Positions 34,540-42,986 of a stretch of DNA of 64,000 bases are shown one piece after another. The stretch is from positions 1 through 64,000 of the forward strand of contig NZ_RBDY01000025.1 in the NCBI RefSeq assembly GCF_003626575.1. Reading direction: 5' to 3'. This DNA is from Streptomyces radicis (GTDB taxonomy: Bacteria > Actinomycetota > Actinomycetes > Streptomycetales > Streptomycetaceae). The translations under genes were made by a program, and so were the position numbers. Each line of letters begins with the position of its first letter. Position 1 is the stretch's first letter. The notes below the pieces were generated by a model. It was not told the origin of the DNA, did not search any database, and was given only the letters and a program-made list of their open reading frames with translations.

Positions 34540-34806
34540 ATGAAGCAGATAACAGTTCGCAGCAGACCGCCGCGGGTGCCTGCCATCAACGGCGGGAGCA
34601 GCGCGAACAGCGCGCGCCTCGACCGTCACCTGAGCGTTCTCTCCGGCCCCGCGGTGCCGCAGCGTGAGGCCGAGGAGGCCACCACGCTGATGCGCGAGCT
34701 GACCCGCAGGGATGCCTCGAAGGCGCACACGAGCCGGGGCGCCCGCGTGTCGCTGTTCGCGCCCCTGCGTCGGCTGCGGCGCACGCTGTTCGGCGGTCGC
34801 GGCTGA
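34540..34806 (+). CDS. Conserved small basic protein, divergent from the DUF5925 ATPase
   Basis: 88 residues, very basic, beginning MKQITVRSRPPRVPAINGGS and ending with a Leu/Arg-rich amphipathic segment SLFAPLRRLRRTLFGG. The ATG has GGGAGAG immediately upstream, and the sequence is of a type I have seen conserved next to DUF5925 ATPase genes in Streptomyces. There is no signal peptide or membrane span. The middle part (LSVLSGPAVPQREAEEATTLMRELTRRDASK) is likely helical. Function unknown; a partner or substrate of the ATPase is possible but unproven. Confidence 0.78.
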   Translation: MKQITVRSRPPRVPAINGGSSANSARLDRHLSVLSGPAVPQREAEEATTLMRELTRRDASKAHTSRGARVSLFAPLRRLRRTLFGGRG

Positions 34807-34871
34807 GAGGGCCGCCGGGCAGGGCCCGGCGGCCACCGCGGTCCGGGCGGGTGAGGCGGCGCACGCGCCCC

Positions 34872-35627
34872 TCACTCGCCGGTGGCATCCATCGTGACGG
34901 CGAACGAGAATCGGTCACCGCGGTAGTGGATTCGCGCCACATCCACGGCGCGTTCGCGTTCGTCGTACTCCACGCCCGTGATGTGCAGGATGGGGCTCAG
35001 CAACGGCACGCCGAGCAGCCGCGCCACGGGTGGATCGGCCAGGCGCGCCTGCACGGTGTTGGCGATCCGGCTCACCGCCACCCCGGCGACGTCGCGCAAC
35101 ACCTTGGTCATGGGCCAGCGTTCGAGCGCGGCCGGGTCGATCCGGTCGGCGATCTCCGGATGCACCAGGTTTTCCGCGTAGTTGGCGGGCTCCCCGCTGA
35201 CCGGGTCGTGGCGCACCCGGCGGAAGCGCACCACCTCGGCGAGCCCGGGGAAGTGCTCGGCCAGCTCGCCCGGCACGGGCACCGGGCCGTGGTCGAGCAG
35301 CGTGATCGTTTCTCCCGACTGCTGGGCGACGATCGTGTCCACCGAGCCGAGCAGCCGGACCGGGGCGCCGTGCCGCGCGGTCGGGGTGATGAACGTACCC
35401 CTGCGGCGGTGCCGCGTGATCAGCCCCTCGAGCTCGAGCTCCTTGAGCGCCTGCCGCATCGTCAGCACGCTCACCCCGTAGTGGCCCGCGAGCTGCTCCT
35501 CGGTGGGCAGCCGCAGGGGGGCCTCGGGTGAGCGCCCGAGGATCGAGGCCCGCAGCGACTGCGAGACCTGGTACCACAGCGGCAGCTTCCGGTTCAGCTC
35601 GAGCGAGTCGGGGGCGAAGACGGTCAC
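34872..35627 (-). CDS. GntR-family (HutC subfamily) regulator of the homogentisate gene
   Basis: 251 residues. Winged helix at residues 18-85: PLWYQVSQSLRASILGR, RLPTEEQLAGHYGVSVLTMRQALKELELEGLITRHRRRGTF. A UTRA ligand domain follows (VRFRRVRHDPVSGEPANYAENLV, LHITGVEYDERERAVDVARIHYRGDRFSF). It is encoded 24 bp downstream of hmgA on the same strand and is probably co-transcribed, so it likely represses hmgA and itself through the palindrome at 36981-37006. The effector may be an aromatic catabolite such as homogentisate or 4-hydroxyphenylpyruvate, inferred from context only. Confidence 0.9.
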   Translation of the reverse strand: MTVFAPDSLELNRKLPLWYQVSQSLRASILGRSPEAPLRLPTEEQLAGHYGVSVLTMRQALKELELEGLITRHRRRGTFITPTARHGAPVRLLGSVDTIVAQQSGETITLLDHGPVPVPGELAEHFPGLAEVVRFRRVRHDPVSGEPANYAENLVHPEIADRIDPAALERWPMTKVLRDVAGVAVSRIANTVQARLADPPVARLLGVPLLSPILHITGVEYDERERAVDVARIHYRGDRFSFAVTMDATGE

Positions 35628-35651
35628 GGGGCGCGCTCCGGGTCGACGATG

Positions 35652-36941
35652 TTATGAAGGGAAGGTCCGATCCAGACCTTCCCATACCTCGTCATACCCG
35701 CGTTGCCGGTGCTCAGCGTTCAGCGCCTGATCGGTAACGGTCACCGGCCAGGGCGTTTCGAACATGAACGCAAGCCCATCGTCGACCTTCTGGGGCCGGA
35801 GCTCGGCCTCGCTCGCGCGCTCGAAGGTCTCCCTGTCGGGGCCGTGCGCGGACATCATGTTGTGCAACGAGCCGCCGCCCGGCACGAACCCCTCGGCCTT
35901 GGCGTCGTAAGCGCCCTCGATCAGGCCCATGTACTCGCTCATCACGTTGCGGTGGAAGTACGGCGGCCTGAAGGTGTCCTCGCCGACGAGCCAGCGGGGC
36001 GCGAAGACCACGAAGTCGGCGGCGGGGGAGGTCAGCACGGTGAAGATCGAGGGGTCCGGGTGATCGAAGCTGATCGAGCCGAGGACGTTGAACCGGCGCA
36101 GGTCATACAGGTAGGGCACATGCGTGCCATGCCAGGCGACCACGTCGAGCGGCGAGTGGTCATAGGTGGCCGCCCAGAGGTTCCCGCAGAACTTGTTGAT
36201 GACCTCGACGGGCCGCTCGTCGTCCTCGTAGGCGGCCGAGGGGACCATGAAGTCCCGGGCCGCGGCGAGGCCGTTGGCGCCGATCGGGCCGAGCTCGGGC
36301 AGCGCGAAGGGCACGTCGTAGTTCTCGCACACATAGCCGCGCGCCGTCCCGTCGGGCAGCTCCACGCGGAAGCGCACCCCGCGCGGGATCAGCGCCATGG
36401 ACCCGGGCTCGGCGCGCAGCGGGCCGAACTCCGTGCGCAGCAGCAGCGCGCCCGACTCGGGAACGATCAGCAGCTCGCCGTCCGCGTCGCCGAACACCCG
36501 GTCGGTCATGGGGGAGTTGGCGCGGTAGAGGTGCACGGCCATCCCGGTGCGGCGGCGGGCGTCGCCGTTGCCGCCCAGGGTCCACAGGCCCGCGACGAAG
36601 TCGGTGCCCCGCGGCGGCTCGGGCAGGGGGCTCCACCGCATGCGGTTGGGGTCGGGGGCGGGCTCGCCCGGGCCCTGGCCGAACGGCGCGGCGCGCAGCG
36701 TCCCGTTGGCCACGCGGGTGAACGGCGGGTGCGCCGCGGACGGCCTGATGCGGTAGAGCCAGGACCTGCGGTTGGTGGCCCTCGGCTCGGTGAACGCGGT
36801 GCCGCTGAGCTGCTCGGCGTAGAGGCCGAGGGGGGCGCGCTGCGGGGAGTTCCGGCCGAGGGGGAGCGCCCCGGGGATCGCCTCGCCGCTGTGCTCGTTG
36901 CCGAAACCGCCCGAGTGGAGCGTCGGTCCGCCCGTTTCCAT
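35652..36941 (-). CDS. hmgA: Homogentisate 1,2-dioxygenase
   Basis: 429-residue Fe(II) enzyme that opens the ring of homogentisate to maleylacetoacetate in tyrosine and phenylalanine breakdown. Family landmarks are GGFGNEHSGEAIPGALPLGRNSPQ at the N-terminus, NRRSWLYRIRPSA, LIVPESGALLLRTEFG, and the metal-site region FRPPYFHRNVMSEYMGLIEGAYDAKAEGF with SLHNMMSAHGPD (His and Glu ligands). The length is usual. The ATG at 36941 is preferred, with GGGAG upstream, over one at 36983 that would lie inside the operator. hpd and the maleylacetoacetate and fumarylacetoacetate enzymes are not in the window. Confidence 0.97.
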   Translation of the reverse strand: METGGPTLHSGGFGNEHSGEAIPGALPLGRNSPQRAPLGLYAEQLSGTAFTEPRATNRRSWLYRIRPSAAHPPFTRVANGTLRAAPFGQGPGEPAPDPNRMRWSPLPEPPRGTDFVAGLWTLGGNGDARRRTGMAVHLYRANSPMTDRVFGDADGELLIVPESGALLLRTEFGPLRAEPGSMALIPRGVRFRVELPDGTARGYVCENYDVPFALPELGPIGANGLAAARDFMVPSAAYEDDERPVEVINKFCGNLWAATYDHSPLDVVAWHGTHVPYLYDLRRFNVLGSISFDHPDPSIFTVLTSPAADFVVFAPRWLVGEDTFRPPYFHRNVMSEYMGLIEGAYDAKAEGFVPGGGSLHNMMSAHGPDRETFERASEAELRPQKVDDGLAFMFETPWPVTVTDQALNAEHRQRGYDEVWEGLDRTFPS

Positions 36942-36980
36942 CGCACACTCCCAGGAGCGCGGCCGTCCCCGGCCTCCCAT

Positions 36981-37006
36981 CATTCCTTTGTTCGACCATA
37001 GGAATG
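36981..37006. promoter_or_regulatory. Palindromic operator upstream of hmgA
   Basis: CATTCCTTTG (36981-36990) and CATAGGAATG (36997-37006) form an inverted repeat matching at 9 of 10 positions around a 6-bp spacer. It is centred about 52 bp upstream of the hmgA ATG. It is the likely site for the co-encoded GntR/HutC regulator. Confidence 0.65.
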
Positions 37007-37019
37007 TGGGGGCGGCAAG

Positions 37020-38327
37020 TCAACGACCGCGCACGGTCCGTGCGAGAAGCTCGGCCGCGGGCTTGCGGTTCCTGTGGGGCGTGAGCGCCCGGCGCATGTC
37101 GCGCATCGCGCGCTCGGCGTCGCCCGAGCGCAGCCGCTCCCGCGCGGTCAGGAAGCCGTCCCACGCCGCGCACGCCTCGTCCAGGTGGCCGGTGTGCAGC
37201 AGGAGTTGACCGAAGCGCGCCTGGGTCAGGGCGCGCCCGCGCACATCCGTGGCCGAGCGCTCGCCCGCCGCCCGGCGCAGCGAGGCAAGCGCGCCCTGGA
37301 GGTCGCCGAGCGACTCGAGCGTCACCGAGGTCTGGAAGTGCAGCGCCGCCCTGGGGTAGCTGTCGAACGGCGCGCCCTGGCTCGTCGCCCGCTCGGCGGC
37401 CCGTTCCGCCCGCGCCAGCGCCGCGAGCGCCCCGCGCCGGTCGCCCGTCCGCGCCAGCGCCACGGCCAACTGCGCCTGCACATACGCCTGCTGGGCCGGT
37501 GCCGCGGAGCGCGCGCCATGGTGCGCCGCCTCGGCGAGCTGGAGCGCGGACGGCAGGTGCCCGAGCCGCTGCGCCTGGGCGCTCATCGCCCGCACCACGA
37601 CGCTCCACGAGGCCCGGTCGCCCGCCTCGGCCGCCAGCCGGTGGGCACTCGTGTAGTACCGCTGCGCGACGCCGTGCAGCAGCCCGTCCTCGTACATGCG
37701 CGCCAGCAGGAACGCCAGGCGCGAGGCCCCCACGAGCACCTCGTCGCGCGCCCGGCGCGCAAGCCCGGAGTGCAGCAACGGCACGACGTCGTCGGCGAGA
37801 TAGGCCGCGAGCGCGCTGCGCGCGTGCCGCCCGCCGTGCGCGTCGATCGAGCCCGCGAAGAACGCCACGGCGTCGTGCAGCGCCATGGTCTCCTCGGTCC
37901 GCCCGCCGAGCGGACGCCCGTGGCCCCGCGCCTCGGGCGGGCTCGGCAGCACCGTGTCGGCCACCCGGTAGGGGCGCTGGTGCAGCGGAGGGCGGCGGCC
38001 CGCGTCGGCGTCGGCGCGGGCGAGCGCGGCGAAGCCCGCGACCGGGTCGACCGGCGCGGCCCGGCGCGCCGCGGTGGTGAACCCGGCGGCCTCGGGGCTC
38101 ACCTGGCGGGCCAGGCGCCGGGTCAGCGCCTCGGCGACCAACTGGGGAACGGGGTGTCTCGGCCGCGTCCCCGCGAGCCAGTGCGCCACGGCCGTGCGGT
38201 CGTAGCGCAGCGCGGCGCCGATCTCGGCGCCCAGGGCGTTGACGGCGCGGGCCAGCGCCTCCTGGGTCCAGCCGGCCTCGGTGAGCAGCGCCCGCAACTC
38301 GTAGTTCGGCACCCGCCGGTTCTTCAT
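37020..38327 (-). CDS. XRE-like regulator with TPR repeats
   Basis: 435 residues. The N-terminal 75 residues are a helix-turn-helix of the type found in large Streptomyces TPR regulators such as the NsdA/NsdB group (LRALLTEAGWTQEALARAVNALG, RYDRTAVAHWLAGTRPRHPVPQLVAEAL). The rest is helical repeats: ARSALAAYLADDVVPLLHSG, LARMYEDGLLHGVAQRYYTSAHRLAAEAGD, AYVQAQLAVALARTGDRRGALAALARAE, SVTLESLGDLQGALASLRRA. It probably controls development or secondary metabolism in response to an unknown peptide or protein. ATG 38327 is chosen; upstream in-frame codons read through a GC-rich non-coding region. Confidence 0.83.
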   Translation of the reverse strand: MKNRRVPNYELRALLTEAGWTQEALARAVNALGAEIGAALRYDRTAVAHWLAGTRPRHPVPQLVAEALTRRLARQVSPEAAGFTTAARRAAPVDPVAGFAALARADADAGRRPPLHQRPYRVADTVLPSPPEARGHGRPLGGRTEETMALHDAVAFFAGSIDAHGGRHARSALAAYLADDVVPLLHSGLARRARDEVLVGASRLAFLLARMYEDGLLHGVAQRYYTSAHRLAAEAGDRASWSVVVRAMSAQAQRLGHLPSALQLAEAAHHGARSAAPAQQAYVQAQLAVALARTGDRRGALAALARAERAAERATSQGAPFDSYPRAALHFQTSVTLESLGDLQGALASLRRAAGERSATDVRGRALTQARFGQLLLHTGHLDEACAAWDGFLTARERLRSGDAERAMRDMRRALTPHRNRKPAAELLARTVRGR

Positions 38328-38574
38328 GGTCCCGTGTTTCTCACGCCGTCGCGCACGCGGGCAGGGCGCACGGTGGCACGGAACGCCCCGGGCCTGCCTC
38401 ACGATCACACCATCGGGTGGGGTTTCCCGCGCGTTCGGCGAGCGCCCCATGGCCGGAAGTGTGCGCCGGGTTGTAGCAGTGATGCCATGAATGACCCGAA
38501 TGTCTACTCCGCGGTCGTGGCGCCCCCCGCGCCCGGGGACCGCCCCGCGCCGCCCCCTGACCGCCCCGCCGCGT

Positions 38575-39036
38575 TCACGGGTGGTAGCGGACGACCGTCT
38601 CCGCGACGCACACGGGCTTGGTGCCGCCCTCGCGCTCCACGGTGGCCGTCAGCACCAGCTGGACCCCGCCCGTGACCTCGGTGACGTCGTCGATCCTGCC
38701 CGTCGCCCGCACCCGCGAGCCCGACGGCAGGGGGGCGGGGAAACGCACCCGGTTCACGCCGTAGTTGACGGCCATCCGCACCCCCTCGACGCGCATCAGC
38801 CGGGGCACGAGCACCGGGAGCAGCGCCAGGGTCAGATAGCCATGGGCGATCGTCGTGCCGAACGGGCCCGCCGCCGCCCGCTCGGGATCGGTGTGGATCC
38901 ACTGGTGGTCGCCGGTCGCCTCAGCGAACAGGTCGATCGTCCGCTGGTCCACGTCGAGCCAGTCGCTGACCCCCAACTGCTGGCCCCGCGCCGCGAGAAG
39001 GGCGTCGACCGACGCGAAGATCACCGGCTCACTCAT
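38575..39036 (-). CDS. MaoC-family (R)-enoyl-CoA hydratase-like protein
   Basis: 153 residues forming a single hot-dog fold. The hydratase-2 motif is FAEATGDHQWIHTDPERAAAGPFGTTIAHGYLTLALLP, containing the catalytic Asp (residue about 43) and His (about 48). VNYGVNRVRFPAPLPSGSRVRATG is the substrate-tunnel strand. It would add water to trans-2-enoyl-CoA thioesters to give (R)-3-hydroxyacyl-CoA. Single gene with no fatty-acid neighbours. The start follows a short divergent-free spacer after the DUF202 pair. Confidence 0.93.
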   Translation of the reverse strand: MSEPVIFASVDALLAARGQQLGVSDWLDVDQRTIDLFAEATGDHQWIHTDPERAAAGPFGTTIAHGYLTLALLPVLVPRLMRVEGVRMAVNYGVNRVRFPAPLPSGSRVRATGRIDDVTEVTGGVQLVLTATVEREGGTKPVCVAETVVRYHP

Positions 39037-39069
39037 CCGGTCAGCATACGTTCGAGCACCGCCCGCGGG

Positions 39070-39420
39070 TCACCCCCTGACGGCCACGAGCACGACCGCG
39101 AGCAGCGCCGTGACCACCACGGCGCCAGCCGCTCCGAGCACCGTCGCCGCGTCGGGCGCGGCGGGGCGGGGGGAGGTGAGCGCCCTCAGCCGCCGGTGCG
39201 CGAGCGCCAGCACCCCCACCCACAGCAGCGCCATCAGCGCGACCGCGACCCCGCCCACCGCGCGCCCCCGCGCCTCACCCACCACAAGGCCGCGCCCGGC
39301 CAGCACGATCACCAGCGCGAACGACAGGGTGGTGCGCCGCCAGGCGAGCCGCGTGCGCTCCGGCTGCGCGCCGGGGTCGCGGGCGCGGTGCGTGCCCGCG
39401 GGGTGCCGGGCGCCGCTCAT
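39070..39420 (-). CDS. DUF202-family small membrane protein
   Basis: 116 residues with three membrane helices. The cytoplasmic motif PERTRLAWRRTTLSFAL (about residues 20-36) is the DUF202 signature (E-R-T-x-L-A-W-x-R-T). The rest is TM: LVIVLAGRGLVVG, GGVAVALMALLWVGVLALAH and VLGAAGAVVVTALLAVVLVAV. It overlaps the preceding DUF202 gene by 4 bases, and such pairs are common in actinobacteria. The function of the family is not known; roles in membrane stress or transport have been proposed. Confidence 0.85.
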   Translation of the reverse strand: MSGARHPAGTHRARDPGAQPERTRLAWRRTTLSFALVIVLAGRGLVVGEARGRAVGGVAVALMALLWVGVLALAHRRLRALTSPRPAAPDAATVLGAAGAVVVTALLAVVLVAVRG

Positions 39421-39815
39421 GTCCCGGCCCACCCGACCACCACCGCCACGAGCACCAGCGTCGCGGTCGCCGCCGTGCCGAGCGCGAGCAGGGTGGGAAA
39501 GCGGCTCGCGGGCAGGTCGTCGCCGCGGCGCATGGCCCGCTCGGAGCGCACCCAGTGGTTGACCGCCCGGATCGCGCACAGGGCGCCGCCCGCGAGCAGG
39601 GCCACCGCGATCGCGGTGCGCACCGCCCAGCGCATGTCGGTGAGGAACTGGTCCACGGCGATCCCGCCCGCGAGCAGCGCGAGCGCCGTGCGCAGCCAGG
39701 CGAGGAACGTGCGCTCGTTCGCCAGCGAGAACCGGTAGTCCGGCGTCGTGCCCTCCGCCCTCAGCCGCTCGGGCGAGAACCACAGCCGCACCGCCCGCAC
39801 CGTTCGTCGCACCAT
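39417..39815 (-). CDS. DUF202-family (YidH-like) membrane protein
   Basis: 132 residues. The YidH-type motif DYRFSLANERTFLAWLRTALALLAGGIAV is at residues about 26-54, followed by helices WAVRTAIAVALLAGGALCAI and LALGTAATATLVLVAVVVGW. The start ATG at 39815 begins MVRRTVRAVRLWFSPERLRAEG; the longer open frame upstream is the antisense of the regulator gene and is not coding. Paired with the DUF202 gene at 39070 through a TCATG overlap, so the two small proteins probably act as a complex. Function unknown. Confidence 0.88.
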   Translation of the reverse strand: MVRRTVRAVRLWFSPERLRAEGTTPDYRFSLANERTFLAWLRTALALLAGGIAVDQFLTDMRWAVRTAIAVALLAGGALCAIRAVNHWVRSERAMRRGDDLPASRFPTLLALGTAATATLVLVAVVVGWAGT

Positions 39816-39853
39816 AGGACGAGCGTAGGACCAGCGGTGGAGCGGGCGCCCGC

Positions 39854-40549
39854 TCAGGCGATCTGGCGCTCGTAGGCGTCGGCCACCTGGCTGCGCGAGT
39901 CGTCCAGATAGCGGCCGAGCAGCCGCTCCGCGTGGGGCGCGTCGCCCGCGACGAGCGCCTGGAGGATCTCGCCGTTCCTCGGCAGATACGGCTCGTGGAA
40001 GCGGCGCGGGTCGGCCATCACATGGAAGGCGAGCCGGAGTTCGGCGAGGATCCGCCGCATCAGCTCGTCCGTGCGCGGGCTGCCGCCCAGCGCCACGAGG
40101 CGCTCGTGGAACCGGATGTTGGCGGTGCCGAGCTCCCGCCACCGCTCCTCCTTCGCCGCCCGCTCGCCCAGCGCCACGGCGTCCTTGAGGTCGGCGAGAT
40201 CGTAGGGCGGTGCGCCGAGGCCCCTGAGCGTGGCGCACTCCACCAGGCGCCGCACCCGGTAGATGTCGTGCAGGTCGTCGACGCTCAGCCGCCGCACGAA
40301 CACGCCTCGGTTGAGCGCGTGCTCGAGCAGCCGCTCGTGGGTGAGCAGGCGGAACGCCTCGCGCAGCGTGTTGCGCGAGACGCCGAGCCGCTCGCTGATC
40401 GCCTTCTCCGACAGCTGGGTGCCGGGTGGGAAGTACCCCTCGGCCACGCGACTGCGAAGGATCTCCGCGACCCGCTCGGCCGTGCCCGTCCGGTCGAGCA
40501 GCGCGCGATCGTCCGCGAGTCCGTCCAACGAGTCCTGGGTGTCTGTCAC
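39854..40549 (-). CDS. GntR-family (FadR/FCD subfamily) regulator
   Basis: 231 residues. The N-terminal winged helix is RVAEILRSRVAEGYFPPGTQLSEKAISERLGVSRNTLREAFRLLTHERLLEHALNRGVFV. The all-helical FCD effector domain has the metal/ligand residues in DIYRVRRLVECATLRGL, NIRFHERLVALGGSPRTDELMRRIL and EPYLPRNGEILQALVAGDAPHAERLLGRYL. It is divergent from the transporter-oxoprolinase operon and very probably represses it, relieved by a carboxylate such as 5-oxoproline; the effector is inferred. A matching FCD-type palindrome lies at 40660-40670. Confidence 0.92.
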   Translation of the reverse strand: MTDTQDSLDGLADDRALLDRTGTAERVAEILRSRVAEGYFPPGTQLSEKAISERLGVSRNTLREAFRLLTHERLLEHALNRGVFVRRLSVDDLHDIYRVRRLVECATLRGLGAPPYDLADLKDAVALGERAAKEERWRELGTANIRFHERLVALGGSPRTDELMRRILAELRLAFHVMADPRRFHEPYLPRNGEILQALVAGDAPHAERLLGRYLDDSRSQVADAYERQIA

Positions 40550-40659
40550 GTCTCCTCTTTCCGCGCGGCCCTCCCCCCGGGCGCCATCGTCCCCCCGCAG
40601 TCAATCGCGGAAACGAGAATGAGACAACGTGAGGATCGTTCCCCTGATCCCTTGCTCTC

Positions 40660-40670
40660 TTGTTGAACAA
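40660..40670. promoter_or_regulatory. FCD-type GntR operator
   Basis: TTGTTGAACAA fits the T-N-G-T-N3-A-C-N-A consensus of FadR/FCD regulators and is a perfect palindrome around the central G. It lies 111 bp upstream of the gntR start and 121 bp upstream of the MFS start, between the two divergent units. Confidence 0.7.
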
Positions 40671-40791
40671 TCCCTAGCTTGAGGGAAGGCGGCCCCGCCG
40701 CCCGGCACGGCACACCCGCGGCACTGCAAGGCACGGCACAGCACCCGACTCATCCGAACCCGATCGCGGTTCTCGCTTCCGTGAGGTGCAC

Positions 40792-42099
40792 ATGAGCTCG
40801 CACGCAACGCCCACCGCCCCGCCAGGACATGGCCCATCCCACCCCGGATCCGGCCCCGAAGAGGCGGGGGAGACCGGCTCGTTCGCCTGGTTCCGCTCCC
40901 TCGGCCCCCGCGGCCGCCGCGCCTTCGCCGGCGCGTTCGGCGGCTACGGCCTCGACTCCTACGACTTCTTCACGCTCCCGCTGAGCATGGTCGCCATCGA
41001 GGCGTACTTCCTCCTGAACTCGGGCCAGACCGGCCTGCTGACCACGGTCACGCTCCTGTTCTCCGCGCTCGGCGGCGCCGCCGCAGGAGTGCTCGCCGAC
41101 CGCATCGGCCGGGTCAAGGCGCTGATGATCACCGTCGTCACCTACGCGTTCTTCACCCTGCTGTGCGGACTCGCCCCCACCTACGAGCTGCTGCTGGTCT
41201 TCCGCGCGCTCCAGGGCCTCGGCTTCGGCGGCGAGTGGGCGGTCGGCGCCGTCCTGGTCGCCGAGTACGCGAGCGACCGGCACCGCGGCCGCACCCTCGC
41301 CTGGATCCAGAGCTCATGGGCGGTCGGCTGGGGCCTCGCCGTGCTCGTCAACACCGTGATCTTCTCGGTCTTCCCCGAGGAGACGGCCTGGCGCGTGATG
41401 TTCTTCACCGGCGCGCTCCCCGCCCTGCTCGTCCTCTACGTCCGCCGCAGCGTCACCGACGCCCCCGCGGCCACCGAGCGCCGCCTGCGCAGCGCCGAAC
41501 GCGGCTCGCTGCGGGCCATCTTCCGCGGCCCGCTGCTGCGCCCCACCCTGTTCGCGGTCCTGCTCTCCACCGGCGTCCAGGGCGGCTACTACACGCTCGC
41601 CACGTGGGTGCCCTCCTACCTGCGCGACGAGCGCGGCCTCTCGGTCGTGAACACCGGCGGCTATCTCACGTTCCTCATCTCCGGCGCCTTCGCCGGCTAC
41701 CTCACCGGCGGCTACCTCACCGACCGGCTCGGCAGGCGGCACAACATCGCGCTGTTCGCCGTGCTCTCCGCCGTCTCCATCGGCGCCTACAGCGCCGTCC
41801 CCGAGGGCGCCAACACCCTGGTCATGGTGCTCGGCCTGCCGCTCGGCTTCTGCTCGTCGGCCATCTTCAGCTCGTTCGGCTCCCTGCTGGCCGAGCTCTA
41901 CCCCACGGCCCTGCGCGGCACAGGACAGGGCTTCACCTACAACACGGGACGGGCCATCGGCGCCGTCTTCCCCACCACCGTCGGCTTCATGGCCGACCGG
42001 CTCGGCGTCGGCGGCGCGCTGGTCTTCGGCGCGGCCGCCTACGCCCTCGCCCTGCTGGCCCTGCTCGGCCTGCCCGAGACGAAAGGACGTGCCCTGTGA
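40792..42099 (+). CDS. MFS transporter for carboxylates (MHS/AAHS-like) of the oxoprolinase operon
   Basis: 435 residues with 12 predicted membrane helices. GGYGLDSYDFFTLPLSMVAI opens helix 1. The loop GVLADRIGRVKALMI is motif A, GLGFGGEWAVGAVLVAEY is typical of metabolite:H+ symporters (sialate/aromatic acid type) and GGYLTDRLGRRHNIAL is the second motif A copy. It is predicted to import an organic acid, perhaps 5-oxoproline, given the operon. The ATG at 40792 is used because GTGAGG upstream is the ribosome site; a GTG two codons earlier overlaps it. It overlaps the hydro-lyase start (GTGA). Confidence 0.9.
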   Translation: MSSHATPTAPPGHGPSHPGSGPEEAGETGSFAWFRSLGPRGRRAFAGAFGGYGLDSYDFFTLPLSMVAIEAYFLLNSGQTGLLTTVTLLFSALGGAAAGVLADRIGRVKALMITVVTYAFFTLLCGLAPTYELLLVFRALQGLGFGGEWAVGAVLVAEYASDRHRGRTLAWIQSSWAVGWGLAVLVNTVIFSVFPEETAWRVMFFTGALPALLVLYVRRSVTDAPAATERRLRSAERGSLRAIFRGPLLRPTLFAVLLSTGVQGGYYTLATWVPSYLRDERGLSVVNTGGYLTFLISGAFAGYLTGGYLTDRLGRRHNIALFAVLSAVSIGAYSAVPEGANTLVMVLGLPLGFCSSAIFSSFGSLLAELYPTALRGTGQGFTYNTGRAIGAVFPTTVGFMADRLGVGGALVFGAAAYALALLALLGLPETKGRAL

Positions 42100-42986
42100 C
42101 CCCGCAAGGACCCGCCGCCCCCGCCGCAGCCGCGGGACCCCGGGGACCCCGGGGACCCGCCGAGCTCCGCGCCCTCTTCCGCGCCGGGCACGCCGCCCCC
42201 ACCTCCGGTCTGGCCCCGGGCCGCACCCAGGCGAACCTCATCGCCGTGCCCGCCGACTGGGCGCGGGACGTCGAGGAGTTCTGCGCGCGCAACCCCCAGC
42301 CCTGCCCGGTCCTCGACACCACCCCGGCCGGATCCTGGACGACGGGGCTCGCCCCCGGCGCCGACCTCCGCACCGACCTGCCGCGCTACCGCGTGTGGGA
42401 GAACGGCGTCCTCGTCGACGAGCCAGGGGACGCGGCCGCGCACTGGCGGGACGACCTGGTGACGTTCCTCATCGGGTGCGGCTTCACCTTCGAAACGGCC
42501 CTGGCCCTGGCGGGCGTTCCGCTGCGCCACACCGAACAGGGCCGCAACGTCCCCATGTATGTCACCAACCGCGCCTGCCGCCCCGCAGGGCGGCTCAGCG
42601 GCCCCCTGGTCGTCTCGATGCGGCCCGTGCCCGCGCCCCTGGTGCGCAGGGCGCGCCTGATCAGCGCCAGGATGCCGGGGACGCACGGCGGCCCGGTCCA
42701 CACGGGCGACCCGATGGCCCTGGGCATCAGGTCCCTCGACCGGCCCGACTTCGGCGAGGCCGTCACCCGCGAGCCGGACGACGTCCCGGTCTTCTGGGCC
42801 TGCGGCGTCACGGCGCAGGCCGCGCTGATGGCATCGCGCCCACCGTTCGCGATCACCCACGCGCCGGGCTATATGTTCATCACCGACGCGCGGGACAAGG
42901 AGTTTCAGGTCGCATGTGGAGCACAGGGAGAGCGTCGATCGATCTCAACGCCGATCTCGGCGAGGGGTTCGGACGGTGGCGGCTGA
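42096..42986 (+). CDS. DUF1445 putative hydro-lyase (YcsI-like)
   Basis: 296 residues. ELRALFRAGHAAPTSGLAPGRTQANLIAVP, DLPRYRVWENG, TFLIGCGFTFETALALAGVPLRH, NVPMYVTNRACRPAG, SMRPVPAPLVRRARLISARMPGTHGGPVH and FAITHAPGYMFITDARD are the conserved blocks of the DUF1445 family, which includes YcsI of the Bacillus pxp/kip locus and is related to D-glutamate cyclase. It could interconvert D-glutamate and 5-oxoproline, feeding the oxoprolinase encoded next; this is an inference. The frame runs 73 bases into pxpA, adding a non-conserved tail of about 24 residues. Coupled to the MFS gene by a GTGA overlap. Confidence 0.9.
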   Translation: MTPQGPAAPAAAAGPRGPRGPAELRALFRAGHAAPTSGLAPGRTQANLIAVPADWARDVEEFCARNPQPCPVLDTTPAGSWTTGLAPGADLRTDLPRYRVWENGVLVDEPGDAAAHWRDDLVTFLIGCGFTFETALALAGVPLRHTEQGRNVPMYVTNRACRPAGRLSGPLVVSMRPVPAPLVRRARLISARMPGTHGGPVHTGDPMALGIRSLDRPDFGEAVTREPDDVPVFWACGVTAQAALMASRPPFAITHAPGYMFITDARDKEFQVACGAQGERRSISTPISARGSDGGG

